From Streptomyces genisteinicus (GTDB lineage Bacteria > Actinomycetota > Actinomycetes > Streptomycetales > Streptomycetaceae): a DNA stretch of 64,000 bases. Both the position numbers and the translations under genes were made by a program. This document shows, in pieces, positions 42,904 through 51,585 of the stretch. The notes below the pieces were generated by a model. That model ran no database searches and was not told the origin of the DNA. It saw nothing but the letters and a program-made list of their open reading frames with translations. How positions within the stretch are numbered: the stretch's first letter is position 1; every line of letters starts with the position of its first letter. The stretch is from positions 6,060,001-6,124,000 of the forward strand of contig NZ_CP060825.1 of NCBI RefSeq assembly GCF_014489615.1, in the 5' to 3' direction.

Positions 42904-43809
42904 GTGACATCGTCGACCGCACGAGCGGGGGCCAGGCGCCGGACGGACCACGGCGCATGGTTCCTGGTGCTGCCGGCGCTCCTGCCGATCCTCCTGCTCA
43001 GCGTCGGCCCCCTGCTGTACGGGATCGCCCTCGCCTTCACCGACTCCCAGGCGGGACGCACCGAGCCGACCCAGTGGGTCGGGACGCTCAACTTCCAGGA
43101 CCTCCTCCACGACACCCTGTTCTGGGACTCCTTCCGCATCGGCCTGCTCTGGGCGGTCGGGGTGACCGTCCCGCAGTTCCTGCTCGCGCTCGGACTCGCC
43201 CTGCTGCTCGACCAGCGCCTGCGGCTGCGCTGGCTGGCCCGCGCGCTGGCGATCATTCCGTGGGCGATGCCCGAGGTCGTGGTCGGCATCATGTGGCGGC
43301 TGGTCTACAACCCGGACGCGGGCATCCTCAACGAGACCCTCCGCGACCTGGGGCTGGGCGACGGGCGGGACTGGCTGACCGGCCTGGCCACCGCGCTGCC
43401 CGCCGTGATCCTGGTGGGCGTCTGGGCGGGCATGCCGCAGACCACCGTCGCCCTCCTCGCCGGCCTCCAGAACACACCGGGCGAGCTGCACGAGGCCGCG
43501 GCGCTCGACGGCGCGGGCGCCTGGCGCCGGTTCCGTACGGTCACCTGGCCCGCGATCAGACCCGTGGCGCTCGCGATCACGGCCCTGAATTTTATTTGGA
43601 ACTTCAATTCGTTCGCCCTGGTGTACGTGCTCACCAGCGGCGGGCCCGGCGGGCGGACACGGCTGCCCATGCTCTTCGCCTACGAGGAGGCCTTCCGCTA
43701 CGGCCAGTTCGGCTACGCGGCGGCCATGGGCTGCGTCATGGTCGCCGTCGTGTCGGTGATGCTCGCCTTCTACCTGGTGGGACGGCTCCGAGGAGGCGAC
43801 GACGCATGA
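42904..43809 (+). CDS. CUT1 sugar ABC transporter permease (MalF-like)
   Basis: 301 aa, six predicted membrane segments (GAWFLVLPALLPILLLSVGPLLYG first). The EAA loop is ELHEAAALDGAGAWRRFRTVTWPAI, as in carbohydrate importers. GTG with GAGGAG 8 nt upstream. Its stop overlaps the start of the second permease (ATGA). The operon has two permeases and a binding protein but no ATPase, as usual for Streptomyces CUT1 systems that share MsiK. Confidence 0.94.
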   Translation: MTSSTARAGARRRTDHGAWFLVLPALLPILLLSVGPLLYGIALAFTDSQAGRTEPTQWVGTLNFQDLLHDTLFWDSFRIGLLWAVGVTVPQFLLALGLALLLDQRLRLRWLARALAIIPWAMPEVVVGIMWRLVYNPDAGILNETLRDLGLGDGRDWLTGLATALPAVILVGVWAGMPQTTVALLAGLQNTPGELHEAAALDGAGAWRRFRTVTWPAIRPVALAITALNFIWNFNSFALVYVLTSGGPGGRTRLPMLFAYEEAFRYGQFGYAAAMGCVMVAVVSVMLAFYLVGRLRGGDDA

Positions 43810-44648
43810 CGGCACCGCGCACCGGCCGGGCCGGGCGGGCGGCCCAGTACGCGGCTCTCCTGTGCTACCTGGTCTTCCTCGCGTTCCCGTTCGTCTGGCT
43901 GGTCTCCATCGCCTTCAAGCCGGCCGCGGAACTCGGGTCCCTGCACCCCACCTGGATCCCCGAGGACCCCACGCTCGCCAACTTCCGGCAGGCCTTCGAC
44001 GAGCAGCCGCTGCTCAGGGCGGCGGGCAACAGCCTGCTCGCCGCGGCCTCGGCAGCCCTCGTCGCCGTCGTCGTCGCGACGCCCATGGCGTACGTGATGG
44101 CCCGCAGGCGGTCCGCGCTGACCACGGCGGCCACCGGCTGGGTGATCGTGAGCCAGGCGTTCCCGTTCGTCCTGGTGATCATCCCGCTCTTCCTGGTGCT
44201 GAAGAACCTGCACCTGATCAACACCCTGGCCGGGCTGGTGGCCGTCTACGTGACCTGGTCGCTGCCGTTCGCGCTGTGGATGCTGGTCGGGTACGTACGG
44301 GCGGTGCCGCGCGAACTGGAGGAGGCGGCCGCGGTGGACGGGGCGGGACGGGTGCGCGTCCTGGTCTCCGTCACGGCACCGCTGCTCGCGCCGGGCCTGG
44401 TGGCGACCGGCCTGTTCGCCTTCATCACGGCCTGGAACGAGTTCTTCTTCGCCCTGGTGCTGCTCAAGACCGCGGAGAAGCAGACCCTGCCCGTCGTCCT
44501 CACCCACTTCCTCGGCGCGGAGGGGGCGGCCGACCTCGGGCCGCTGGCCGCGGCCGCGTTCCTCGCGACCCTCCCCTCGCTCCTCGTCTTCGCCGTGATC
44601 CAGAAACGGATCACCGGCGGCATGCTGGCCGGGGCGGTGAAGAACTGA
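43806..44648 (+). CDS. CUT1 sugar ABC transporter permease (MalG-like)
   Basis: 280 aa, six membrane segments, starting YAALLCYLVFLAFPFVWLVSIAFKPAAEL. EAA loop RELEEAAAVDGAGRVRVLVSVTAPLLAPG, and the family end FAVIQKRITGGMLAGAVKN. ATGA overlap with the first permease and TGATG overlap with the binding-protein gene downstream, so the three are translated together. Confidence 0.95.
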   Translation: MTAPRTGRAGRAAQYAALLCYLVFLAFPFVWLVSIAFKPAAELGSLHPTWIPEDPTLANFRQAFDEQPLLRAAGNSLLAAASAALVAVVVATPMAYVMARRRSALTTAATGWVIVSQAFPFVLVIIPLFLVLKNLHLINTLAGLVAVYVTWSLPFALWMLVGYVRAVPRELEEAAAVDGAGRVRVLVSVTAPLLAPGLVATGLFAFITAWNEFFFALVLLKTAEKQTLPVVLTHFLGAEGAADLGPLAAAAFLATLPSLLVFAVIQKRITGGMLAGAVKN

Positions 44649-45937
44649 TGCGCCGGCGCCTGCTGACCGCCGCTGCCGCCGCGCTCGCCCTGCTGCTGTC
44701 GGGCTGCGGCGGCGACGGGGAACCCGACGACGGGACGATCCGGCTCCGCTTCCAGTCGCTCGCCTGGCAGAAGGAGTCCGTGGACGCCAACAAGGAACTG
44801 GTCGCCGAGTGGAACGCCGCCCACCCCGGCGTCCAGGTCGAGTACGTGCAGGGCAGCTGGGACAGTGTGCACGACCAGCTGCTCACCTCGTTCGAGGGCG
44901 GCGAGGCGCCGGACATCATCCACGACGCGTCCGACGACCTCGCCGACTTCGCCTACGGCGGCTACCTGGCCGACCTCACCGGTCTGCTGCCCGCACGGCT
45001 CCGGGCGGACATCCCCGAGCAGAGCTGGCGGACGACCGCCTTCGGCGACGGCGTCTACGGGGTGCCCTTCCTCCAGGAACCGCGGGTGCTCATCGCCAAC
45101 CGGAAGATCCTGGACGCCTCGGGGGTCCGGATTCCGACCGCGGAACGGCCCTGGAGCTGGCCGGAGTTCCGCCGCGTCGCACGGCAGGTGACGGAGCACA
45201 TGGACGGGAGCGGACACGCCGTCGCCTGGCCGCTGAAGGAACCGGTGTCCGCCACGCTCAACCTCGGCCTCTCGGCGGGCGGGCGGCTCTTCCACCGCGC
45301 TGACGACGGGAAGGTCACCATCCGCTCCACCGGCGGCGACGGGGTCGTGCCCGAAACCGTCCGCGGCCAGGTGGACGACGGCAGCGCCTCGCGCAGCACC
45401 CTCGGCATGGGCGGGTCCGACACGCTGCCCGGCCTCTTCGGGGGCAAGTACGCCATGGTCCCTCTCGGGTTCTCCTACCGGCAGCAGATCGTGCAGCAGG
45501 CGCCCGAGGGATTCGAGTGGACGGTGCTGCCCGCGCCCGCGGGCAGTGAGGGGCCCGTGCAGGGCGTGAGTCCGCAGACGCTGTCCATCGCCGAGGACAG
45601 CCGCCACAAGCGGGAGGCGGCGCGCTTCATCGACTTCATGCTGCAGCCGGAGAACATGGTGCGCCTCGCCCTGGGCGACTGGATGCTGCCGACGGGCACC
45701 GAGGCGCTCCGGGACCCGGCGCTGCACACCCCGGAGGCCGGCTGGGCGACCGGTGCGGCCCTCGCGCGCGAGCTGAGACCGGCCCCGGCGCAGTCGGTGC
45801 GCGGCTATCCGGAATGGAAGGACAAGGTGGCGACCCCGGCGTACCAGGAGTACTACAGCGGGGCGATCGGGCGGGCGGAGCTGGAGAAGCGCCTCGTGGA
45901 GGACGGCAACCGGGTCCTGGCCCGCTACCAGCGCTGA
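44648..45937 (+). CDS. Extracellular sugar-binding lipoprotein
   Basis: 429 aa. Signal RRRLLTAAAAALALLLSGCGG with lipobox LLSGC (lipidated Cys20). The mature part is a cluster B/type 1 sugar-binding protein: ELVAEWNAAHPGVQVEYVQGSWDSVHDQLLTS, EAPDIIHDASDDLADFA, GVYGVPFLQEPRVLIANRKI, and the C-terminal PEWKDKVATPAYQEYYSG. The sugar cannot be deduced; neighbouring glycogen, trehalose and GH1 genes make an oligosaccharide plausible. It is placed last in the operon, reversed from the usual binding-protein-first order. Confidence 0.94.
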   Translation: MRRRLLTAAAAALALLLSGCGGDGEPDDGTIRLRFQSLAWQKESVDANKELVAEWNAAHPGVQVEYVQGSWDSVHDQLLTSFEGGEAPDIIHDASDDLADFAYGGYLADLTGLLPARLRADIPEQSWRTTAFGDGVYGVPFLQEPRVLIANRKILDASGVRIPTAERPWSWPEFRRVARQVTEHMDGSGHAVAWPLKEPVSATLNLGLSAGGRLFHRADDGKVTIRSTGGDGVVPETVRGQVDDGSASRSTLGMGGSDTLPGLFGGKYAMVPLGFSYRQQIVQQAPEGFEWTVLPAPAGSEGPVQGVSPQTLSIAEDSRHKREAARFIDFMLQPENMVRLALGDWMLPTGTEALRDPALHTPEAGWATGAALARELRPAPAQSVRGYPEWKDKVATPAYQEYYSGAIGRAELEKRLVEDGNRVLARYQR

Positions 45938-45994
45938 GGGCCGTGGGGAGACGGCCCGGAGGAAGGGAGCGGGGGCGCCCGGAGCCGTACGAGG

Positions 45995-46024
45995 TTGCAC
46001 GAGACGTATCGTCTCGCTTACGGT
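45995..46024 (+). promoter_or_regulatory. Leaderless promoter with operator for the glycosyltransferase gene
   Basis: -35 TTGCAC (45995-46000), 18-bp spacer, -10 TACGGT (46019-46024); six bases then separate the -10 from the ATG, so transcription would start at or next to the A of the start codon. The spacer holds the perfect repeat CGAGACG-TAT-CGTCTCG (46000-46016), a typical repressor operator position. No ribosome site is present, consistent with a leaderless mRNA. Confidence 0.65.
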
Positions 46025-46030
46025 GGCGGC

Positions 46031-47227
46031 ATGACCACCGCACCCCCCGCCCACATCGCCATGTTCTCGATCGCCGCCCCCGGCCACGTCAACCCGAGCC
46101 TCGAGGTGATCCGGGAACTCGTCGCCCGCGGCCACCGTGTCAGCTACGCGATCCCCGAGTCGTACGCGGAGAAGGTCGCCGCCACCGGCGCCCGGCCCGT
46201 CGTCTACACGTCCACCCTCCCCACCGAGGACGAGCCGGAGCGCTGGGGCACGGAACTGATCGACAACATCGAGCCGTTCCTCGACGACGCGATCCAGGCG
46301 CTGCCCCAGCTCGCGGCGGCCTTCGAGGGGGACGAGCCCGACCTCGTCCTCCACGACATCACCTCGTACCCGGCGATCGTCCTCGCCCACCGCTGGGGTG
46401 TCCGGGCCGTGTCGCTGTCGCCCAACCTGGTCGCCTGGAAGGGGTACGAGGAGGAGGTCGCCGAGCCGATGTTCGCGCCGATGCGCGCGACCGAGCGGGG
46501 CAGGGCGTACTACGCCCGCTTCACGGCCTGGCTCACGGAGAACGGCATCACCCTGCATCCCGACCCGTTCGTGGGGCGGCCGCCGCGCAGCATCGTCCTC
46601 ATTCCCCGGGCCCTCCAGCCGCACGCCGACCGGGTCGACGAGAGCGTGTACTCGTTCGTCGGCGCCTGCCAGGGCGACCGGGCGGACCAGGGGGAGTGGC
46701 GGCGGCCCGAGGGGGCGCGCAAGGTGCTGCTGGTGTCGCTCGGTTCGGCGTTCACCCGGCAGCCCGCGTTCTACCGCGAGTGCGTGAAGGCGTTCGGCGG
46801 ACTGCCGGACTGGCACCTGGTGCTCCAGATCGGCCGGCACGTGGACCCGGCCGACCTCGGCGAGGTGCCCGCCAACGTGGAGGTGCACCGGTGGGTGCCG
46901 CAGCTCTCCGTGCTGCGGCAGGCCGACGCCTTCATCACCCACGCGGGCGCCGGCGGCAGTCAGGAGGGGCTCGCCACGGGGACGCCGATGGTCGCCGTGC
47001 CCCAGGCGGTCGACCAGTTCGGCAACGCGGACACGCTGGTGGCGCTCGGAGTGGCCCGCAGGCTCTCCAGTGGCGAGGCGACGGCGGACGATCTGCGCGA
47101 GGCCGTGCTCGCGCTGGCGTCGGATCCGCGGGTCGCCGAGCGGCTGGCGTCCATCCGGGCCGGCATGGACGCCGAGGGGGGCACGCGGCGCGCGGCGGAT
47201 CTGATCGAGGCCGAACTGACGATGTGA
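46031..47227 (+). CDS. Macrolide-type (MGT/OleD-like) UDP-glycosyltransferase
   Basis: 398 aa, GT1 family. Catalytic base His19 in SIAAPGHVNPSLEVIREL, acceptor-domain HDITSYPAIVLAHRWGV, and the nucleotide-sugar site HAGAGGSQEGLATGTPMVAVPQAVDQFGNAD. Length and motifs match the Streptomyces enzymes that inactivate macrolides by glucosylation (OleD, MgtA class); relatives also act on other aglycones. It is probably cytosolic and uses UDP-glucose. The upstream operator suggests induction by a small ligand. A strong terminator follows. Confidence 0.93.
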   Translation: MTTAPPAHIAMFSIAAPGHVNPSLEVIRELVARGHRVSYAIPESYAEKVAATGARPVVYTSTLPTEDEPERWGTELIDNIEPFLDDAIQALPQLAAAFEGDEPDLVLHDITSYPAIVLAHRWGVRAVSLSPNLVAWKGYEEEVAEPMFAPMRATERGRAYYARFTAWLTENGITLHPDPFVGRPPRSIVLIPRALQPHADRVDESVYSFVGACQGDRADQGEWRRPEGARKVLLVSLGSAFTRQPAFYRECVKAFGGLPDWHLVLQIGRHVDPADLGEVPANVEVHRWVPQLSVLRQADAFITHAGAGGSQEGLATGTPMVAVPQAVDQFGNADTLVALGVARRLSSGEATADDLREAVLALASDPRVAERLASIRAGMDAEGGTRRAADLIEAELTM

Positions 47228-47276
47228 AGGCCGTGTGCCCACCGGTGGAGGTCCGCCGGGGGTTCCTCCGGCCGGC

Positions 47277-47307
47277 GGCGCCCACCCGGGTCTCCCGGGT
47301 GGGCGCC
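47277..47307 (+). terminator. Strong hairpin after the glycosyltransferase gene
   Basis: 14-bp perfect stem (47277-47290 with 47294-47307) with a TCT loop, 50 bp after the stop. Confidence 0.75.
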
Positions 47308-47535
47308 GTGTCGTGTGCAAAGAGCAAAGGCGCTCTTCTACCCAGCGGTTGGAGGTTGAGACCGACACGGGGAGGTGCTGGCGGGATTCTGTTAAGAAAC
47401 CTTGTTGAACAAGTCAGGAGCCGATGAAGGTCTTGATCTGCGCGCGTCAATCGGCCAGGGTTTCGAGTCAGCCCCCGGAGATCTTCCGTCCGACGGGCAA
47501 TCCCCCCACAAATGATGACGAGGAGACCCCTCTTC
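47308..47535 (+). promoter_or_regulatory. Upstream region of the subtilisin-like protease
   Basis: AT-richer than its surroundings near 47390-47420, with the inverted repeat CTTGTT-G-AACAAG (47401-47413). A short unrelated frame starts at 47424 behind CAGGAG but continues out of frame under the protease, so I do not call it. Ribosome site GAGGAG at 47520-47525. Confidence 0.4.
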
Positions 47536-48732
47536 ATGGCAACTCACAAGCGCTCCAACCGGATCAAGGTCACCGCGGTCGCCACGGCGGTCGTCGCGGC
47601 AGCCGGAGCCACACTTCTCAACTCCTCCTTCGCGGGTGCAGCGCCCGCCGAGGGCAAGATCTACGGCGCCGGCGCGGAGGGCGCCGTCGCGGGCAGCTAC
47701 ATCGTGCTGCTCGACGAGAAGGCGGACAAGAAGGATCTGGCGAAGGAGTACGGCGGCACGCTGAAGCGCAGCTACAGCTCCGCCGTCAACGGGTTCTCCG
47801 CCAGCGGTCTGACCGAGAACGAGGCCAAGCGCCTCGCGGCCGACCCGGCGGTCTCCAAGGTGGTGCAGAACAAGAAGTTCACCATCGACGCCACCCAGGA
47901 CAACCCGCCCTCCTGGGGCCTGGACCGCGTCGACCAGACCGACACCGCCGCGGACAGCAAGTACACCTACCCCGACGCCGCCGGCGAGGGCGTGACGGCC
48001 TACGTCATCGACACCGGTGTCCGCATCTCCCACGCGGACTTCGAGGGCCGCGCGACGCACGGCTTCGACGCCGTCGACAACGACGACTCGGCGGACGACG
48101 GCAACGGCCACGGCACGCACGTCGCCGGCACCATCGCCGGTGCCGCGCACGGCGTCGCCAAGAAGGCCGAGATCGTCGCGGTGCGGGTGCTCGACGACAA
48201 CGGCTCCGGCACCACCGAGCAGGTCGTCGCCGGCATCGACTGGGTCACCCAGAACCACCAGGGCCCGTCCGTCGCCAACATGAGCCTCGGCGGCGGAGTC
48301 GACGAGGCCCTGGACGAGGCCGTGCGCAAGGCGATCGCCTCCGGGGTCACCTTCGGTGTCGCCGCGGGCAACGAGTCCAGCGACGCGAGCCAGGGCTCCC
48401 CGGCGCGCGTCCAGGAGGCCATCACGGTCGCCTCGTCGACGAAGGACGACGCGCAGTCGGACTTCTCCAACTTCGGGGAGATCGTCGACATCTACGCCCC
48501 GGGCTCCGACATCACCTCGGCCTGGAACGACAGCGACCAGGGCACCAAGACCATATCCGGCACCTCGATGGCGACTCCGCACGTCGTCGGCGCGGCCGCG
48601 GTCTACCTCGGCGGCCACCAGGACGCCACCCCGGCGGACGTCGCCACGGCGCTCACCGGGGGTGCCACGCCCGACAAGATCACCAACCCGTCCGCGGGCA
48701 CGCCCAACAAGCTGCTGAAGGTCGTCGAGTAG
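47536..48732 (+). CDS. Secreted S8 subtilisin-like protease with I9 prodomain
   Basis: 398 aa. Signal KRSNRIKVTAVATAVVAAAGATLL to about residue 35, I9-type inhibitor domain about 53-118 (GSYIVLLDEKADKKDLAKEY...ADPAVSKVVQNKKF), and a proteinase-K-type catalytic domain with Asp159 (YVIDTG), His192 (GNGHGTHVAG), oxyanion Asn279 (AAGNES) and Ser344 (SGTSMATPHV). No C-terminal extra domain. Start ATG 47536 with GAGGAG 10 nt upstream; ATG 47512 is in frame but weaker. Two hairpins follow. Confidence 0.95.
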   Translation: MATHKRSNRIKVTAVATAVVAAAGATLLNSSFAGAAPAEGKIYGAGAEGAVAGSYIVLLDEKADKKDLAKEYGGTLKRSYSSAVNGFSASGLTENEAKRLAADPAVSKVVQNKKFTIDATQDNPPSWGLDRVDQTDTAADSKYTYPDAAGEGVTAYVIDTGVRISHADFEGRATHGFDAVDNDDSADDGNGHGTHVAGTIAGAAHGVAKKAEIVAVRVLDDNGSGTTEQVVAGIDWVTQNHQGPSVANMSLGGGVDEALDEAVRKAIASGVTFGVAAGNESSDASQGSPARVQEAITVASSTKDDAQSDFSNFGEIVDIYAPGSDITSAWNDSDQGTKTISGTSMATPHVVGAAAVYLGGHQDATPADVATALTGGATPDKITNPSAGTPNKLLKVVE

Positions 48733-48752
48733 ACGGCCCCCGGCCCTCCGCC

Positions 48753-48779
48753 ACCGGGCGCCGCACACCGGCGCCCGGT
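48753..48779 (+). terminator. First hairpin after the S8 protease
   Basis: 10-11-bp perfect stem (48753-48763 with 48769-48779). Confidence 0.7.
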
Positions 48780-48797
48780 ACGCGGGGCCGCTGAGAC

Positions 48798-48838
48798 GGC
48801 GGTCGCCGTGCCCTCCCCCACGGGGCACGGCGGCCGCC
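48798..48838 (+). terminator. Second hairpin after the S8 protease
   Basis: 16-bp stem (48798-48813 with 48823-48838) with one G-T pair, 9-nt loop, followed by TTAT; it ends 13 bp before the DUF1697 start codon. Confidence 0.65.
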
Positions 48839-48851
48839 TTATCGTGTGCCC

Positions 48852-49409
48852 ATGACAGCCAGATACGCGGTCCTGCTGCGCGGAATCAACGTCGGCGGGG
48901 CGAAGAGGGTACCGATGGCCGAGCTCCGCACGGTCCTGGCCGGACTGGGCCACGACGACGTCGCCACGTATCTGCAGAGCGGCAACGCCGTGCTGACCGC
49001 CGAGGAGGGCGACGGGGCCGAGGAGGCCCTCGCCGCCCGGATCGAGGCGGCGATCGAGAAGGCCTTCGGCTTCCGTGTCGACACGCTGGTGCGCGACGGC
49101 GCCTATCTGCGGCGGATCGCCGAGGCCTGCCCCTTCCCGGCGGCCGAGCTCCAGGGCAAGCAGCTCCACGCCGTCTTCCTCTCCGGCCCGCCGGACGCCG
49201 GGAAGCTGGCCGCCGTCGACGCGGCCGCCCTGCTGCCCGAGGAGTTCGGGACCGGCGAGCGTGTGCTGTACCTCCACACCCCCGGCGGGCTCGGCCGCTC
49301 CAAGCTGGCGCAGGCGCTGGCGCGGCCCTCCCTCCTGACGGGGCTGGTGGCCACCACCCGCAACTGGAACACCGTCGTCAAGCTGCTGGAGATGACCCGT
49401 GACCGATGA
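48852..49409 (+). CDS. DUF1697 protein
   Basis: 185 aa. Family opening RYAVLLRGINVGGAKRVPMAELRTVLAGLGHDDVATYLQSGNAVL, read in segments, and end LATTRNWNTVVKLLEM-like (VATTRNWNTVVKLLEMTRD). These small alpha/beta proteins are widespread in actinobacteria with unknown function. No Shine-Dalgarno is seen ahead of the ATG, and the preceding terminator hairpin lies just 13 bp upstream, so the mRNA leader must be very short. Its end overlaps the next gene by 11 bp. Confidence 0.85.
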   Translation: MTARYAVLLRGINVGGAKRVPMAELRTVLAGLGHDDVATYLQSGNAVLTAEEGDGAEEALAARIEAAIEKAFGFRVDTLVRDGAYLRRIAEACPFPAAELQGKQLHAVFLSGPPDAGKLAAVDAAALLPEEFGTGERVLYLHTPGGLGRSKLAQALARPSLLTGLVATTRNWNTVVKLLEMTRDR

Positions 49410-49779
49410 CGCGGACGACGCCGTGAGCGCCGCGATGGAGGCGGAGTTCCGGCTGCTCGACCCCGCGGTGCGCTCCTCGCCCGCACTTCTGGCGGATCTG
49501 CTGCACCCGGAGTACGAGGAGTACGGCACCTCCGGCCTCCTGTGGAACCGGGAGAGCATCATGGCCGCCCTCAACGCCCGGGACGCCCCGTCGCCCCGGC
49601 CGATCACCACGTCCCGGATGCGGGGCGTCCAGCTCGCTCCCGGGATCGTGCACCTCACCTTCGACACCGAGTCGGGCCCGCACCGCGCCCACCGCAGCTC
49701 CATCTGGCGGCTGACCGGCGGTGCATGGCTGCTCTACTTCCACCAGGGCACCCGGTTCGACCTGCTCGCCGAGGACTGA
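49399..49779 (+). CDS. DUF4440/NTF2-like protein
   Basis: 126 aa. EAEFRLLDPAVRSSPALLADLLHPEYEEYGTSG, IMAALNARDAP, and the strand-rich SIWRLTGGAWLLYFHQGTRFDLL place it in the NTF2-like superfamily (DUF4440). Such domains act as small-molecule or peptide-binding folds; the role is unknown. GTG start inside the DUF1697 gene (11-bp overlap), so the two are translationally linked. Confidence 0.8.
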   Translation: MTDDADDAVSAAMEAEFRLLDPAVRSSPALLADLLHPEYEEYGTSGLLWNRESIMAALNARDAPSPRPITTSRMRGVQLAPGIVHLTFDTESGPHRAHRSSIWRLTGGAWLLYFHQGTRFDLLAED

Positions 49780-49825
49780 CCCGCCCTCGAGCGGCGGCCC
49801 GGGCACCTCCGCCCGCCGTACCGAC

Positions 49826-49860
49826 GGCACGGCACGGCACGGTGCGGCACGGTGCGGTGC
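49826..49860. repeat. Seven tandem GGCAC/GGTGC pentanucleotides
   Basis: Consecutive five-base units, with GGCAC and its reverse-complement-like variant GGTGC mixed, in the 149-bp space between two convergent genes. It can fold on itself and may act in termination. Confidence 0.7.
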
Positions 49861-49928
49861 GGGCCGGTCCCCGGCCCGACACGCAGCCGAGCCCGGGCCC
49901 GCGGCCCGAGCCCCGGCCGTTACGGGCG

Positions 49929-50681
49929 TCAGGCCGTGGCCGCGAGGCGCGCCGGAACGGCGGCCTCGTCGAAGCGGCGCAGCATCAGCTCCGCCAGCTC
50001 CGGCGACGGGCCGAGGACGGCGGCGAGCACGTCCGCGTCCCGGGCGCCCTCGGCGATCCGGTCCGGCAGCCTGCCCGGGGCGATCACGTACGGGGCGACC
50101 GCGACGCGGTCGCAACCCTCCGCCCGCAGCGCGCGGACCGCGTCCTCGGTGCGGGGGAAGCCGCCGGAGGAGACAGCGGAGGCGAACGCAGGCCGCACGG
50201 CGCACCAACCGGTGTGCCGCAGCTCCCGCGCTGTTTCGGCGATCACTGCGATCGCCTCCGGGTCGGTGGAGCCCGCCGACGCCAGCACGACGCCGGTCGA
50301 GCTCATGTCGGCCGGGCCCAGCCCGGCCTCGAACAGCCGCCGCCGCACCGCGGACAGCAGCAGGGGGGACGGGCCGAGCACCCCGGCCCGGCCGATCCGC
50401 AGGGACGAGGGCGCCGAGCGCAGCACCGCCGGGATGTCCGCCTTCGCGTGGAAGGCACGGGTCAGCAGCAGCGGCAGCGCCACCACGTCACGTGCCCCGT
50501 CGGCCGCCAGCCGCTCCAGGACCCGCGGCACCGACGGCGCGTTGAAGTCCAGGAAACCGGTCTCCACGCGCAGCCCCGGCCGCAGCGAGCGCACCCGCCG
50601 GACCAGGGCGTGCACGGTCGCGGCGTGCCGCGGGTCGCGGCTGCCGTGGGCGACGACGAGCAGGACGGGACGGTGTGTCAT
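49929..50681 (-). CDS. Sirohydrochlorin chelatase family protein
   Basis: 250 aa. Two CbiX/SirB halves: PVLLVVAHGSRDPRHAATVHAL (metal-site His12) and GVVLASAGSTDPEAIAVI, with VVALPLLLTRAFHAKADIP containing the second His. It likely inserts iron into sirohydrochlorin for siroheme, the cofactor of the sulfite reductase at the head of this operon. It starts 7 nt after the permease stop; last gene of the sulfur operon. The second half lost the catalytic His. Confidence 0.9.
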   Translation of the reverse strand: MTHRPVLLVVAHGSRDPRHAATVHALVRRVRSLRPGLRVETGFLDFNAPSVPRVLERLAADGARDVVALPLLLTRAFHAKADIPAVLRSAPSSLRIGRAGVLGPSPLLLSAVRRRLFEAGLGPADMSSTGVVLASAGSTDPEAIAVIAETARELRHTGWCAVRPAFASAVSSGGFPRTEDAVRALRAEGCDRVAVAPYVIAPGRLPDRIAEGARDADVLAAVLGPSPELAELMLRRFDEAAVPARLAATA

Positions 50682-50688
50682 CGGGCCG

Positions 50689-51585
50689 TCAGCTCTTCAC
50701 CAGCAGGCCGCGGCTGCGCAGCACCCACCGCTCCAGCGGACTGAAGATCAGCAGGTCGATCGCGATGCCGACGACGAGGATGAGGATGATCGCGAGGAAC
50801 ACCCCGGGCATGTCCGCGTTGTTGCGGCCGTTCTCCAGCAGCTGGCCGAGGCCCAGGCCGAGGTCGGGGGAGGAGGCGATGATCTCCGCCGCCATCAGCG
50901 AGCGCCAGGAGAACGCCCAGCCCTGCTTGAGCCCCGCGACGTAGCCGGGGAGCGCGGCGGGCAGCACGATGTGCCAGGTGCCCTTGAGCCCCGTCGCACC
51001 GAGGGTGCGGCCGGCCCGCAGGAAGAGCGGCGGGACCTGGTCGACGCCGGACACCAGTCCGTTGGCGATCGAAGGCACCGCGCCCAGCAGGATGACCGCG
51101 AACATCATCTGGTCGTTCAGGCCGAGCCAGATGACGGCCGGCGGCACCCAGGCGACCGAGGGCAGCGACTGGAGTCCGCTCAGGATCGGGCCGATGGCCG
51201 CCCTGACGAACTTCACCCGCGCCACCAGCAGACCCAGCGGCGTGCCGATGGCAAGGGCCAGCAGGAAGCCGAGCAGACCGCGCGAGACGCTGGTCCACAC
51301 GACCTCCAGGAGCGTCCCCTTCAGCCACATCTCGGCGACGCTGTCCCACACCGCGGACGGCGCCGGCAGCTTGTAGTCCTCGGTGACCTCCGCCCAGACG
51401 AGCAGCTGCCAGGCGACGATCACCAGCGCCACGGCGATCAGCGGCGGCAGGACCTTCTTGACCAGCACCTCGCTCACCGGGGTGCGGTCGACCCGCACCG
51501 CGTCCAGCGCGTCGAGCCCCGCCTCCAGACCGGCGAGGTCGTCGTTCCTGCCCGTGGCCTTCGCGGGCGTGTCAGTGCTGGCCAT
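50689..51585 (-). CDS. ssuC: Sulfonate/nitrate-type ABC transporter permease
   Basis: 298 aa. About 40 cytoplasmic residues, then six membrane segments; the loop RAGRTLGATGLKGTWHIVLPAALPGYVAGLKQGW is the EAA-type motif of SsuC/TauC permeases. ATG at 51585, overlapping the ATPase gene end by 14 nt. Imports an organosulfur compound or sulfate-like substrate together with the next two genes. The gene symbol is by family and position only. Confidence 0.9.
   Translation of the reverse strand: MASTDTPAKATGRNDDLAGLEAGLDALDAVRVDRTPVSEVLVKKVLPPLIAVALVIVAWQLLVWAEVTEDYKLPAPSAVWDSVAEMWLKGTLLEVVWTSVSRGLLGFLLALAIGTPLGLLVARVKFVRAAIGPILSGLQSLPSVAWVPPAVIWLGLNDQMMFAVILLGAVPSIANGLVSGVDQVPPLFLRAGRTLGATGLKGTWHIVLPAALPGYVAGLKQGWAFSWRSLMAAEIIASSPDLGLGLGQLLENGRNNADMPGVFLAIILILVVGIAIDLLIFSPLERWVLRSRGLLVKS

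Noticed and set aside
47424..48794. Plus-strand frame starting behind CAGGAG upstream of the subtilisin gene
   Set aside because: It runs out of frame under the protease and becomes Arg/Gly/His-rich low-complexity sequence, so it is a shadow.
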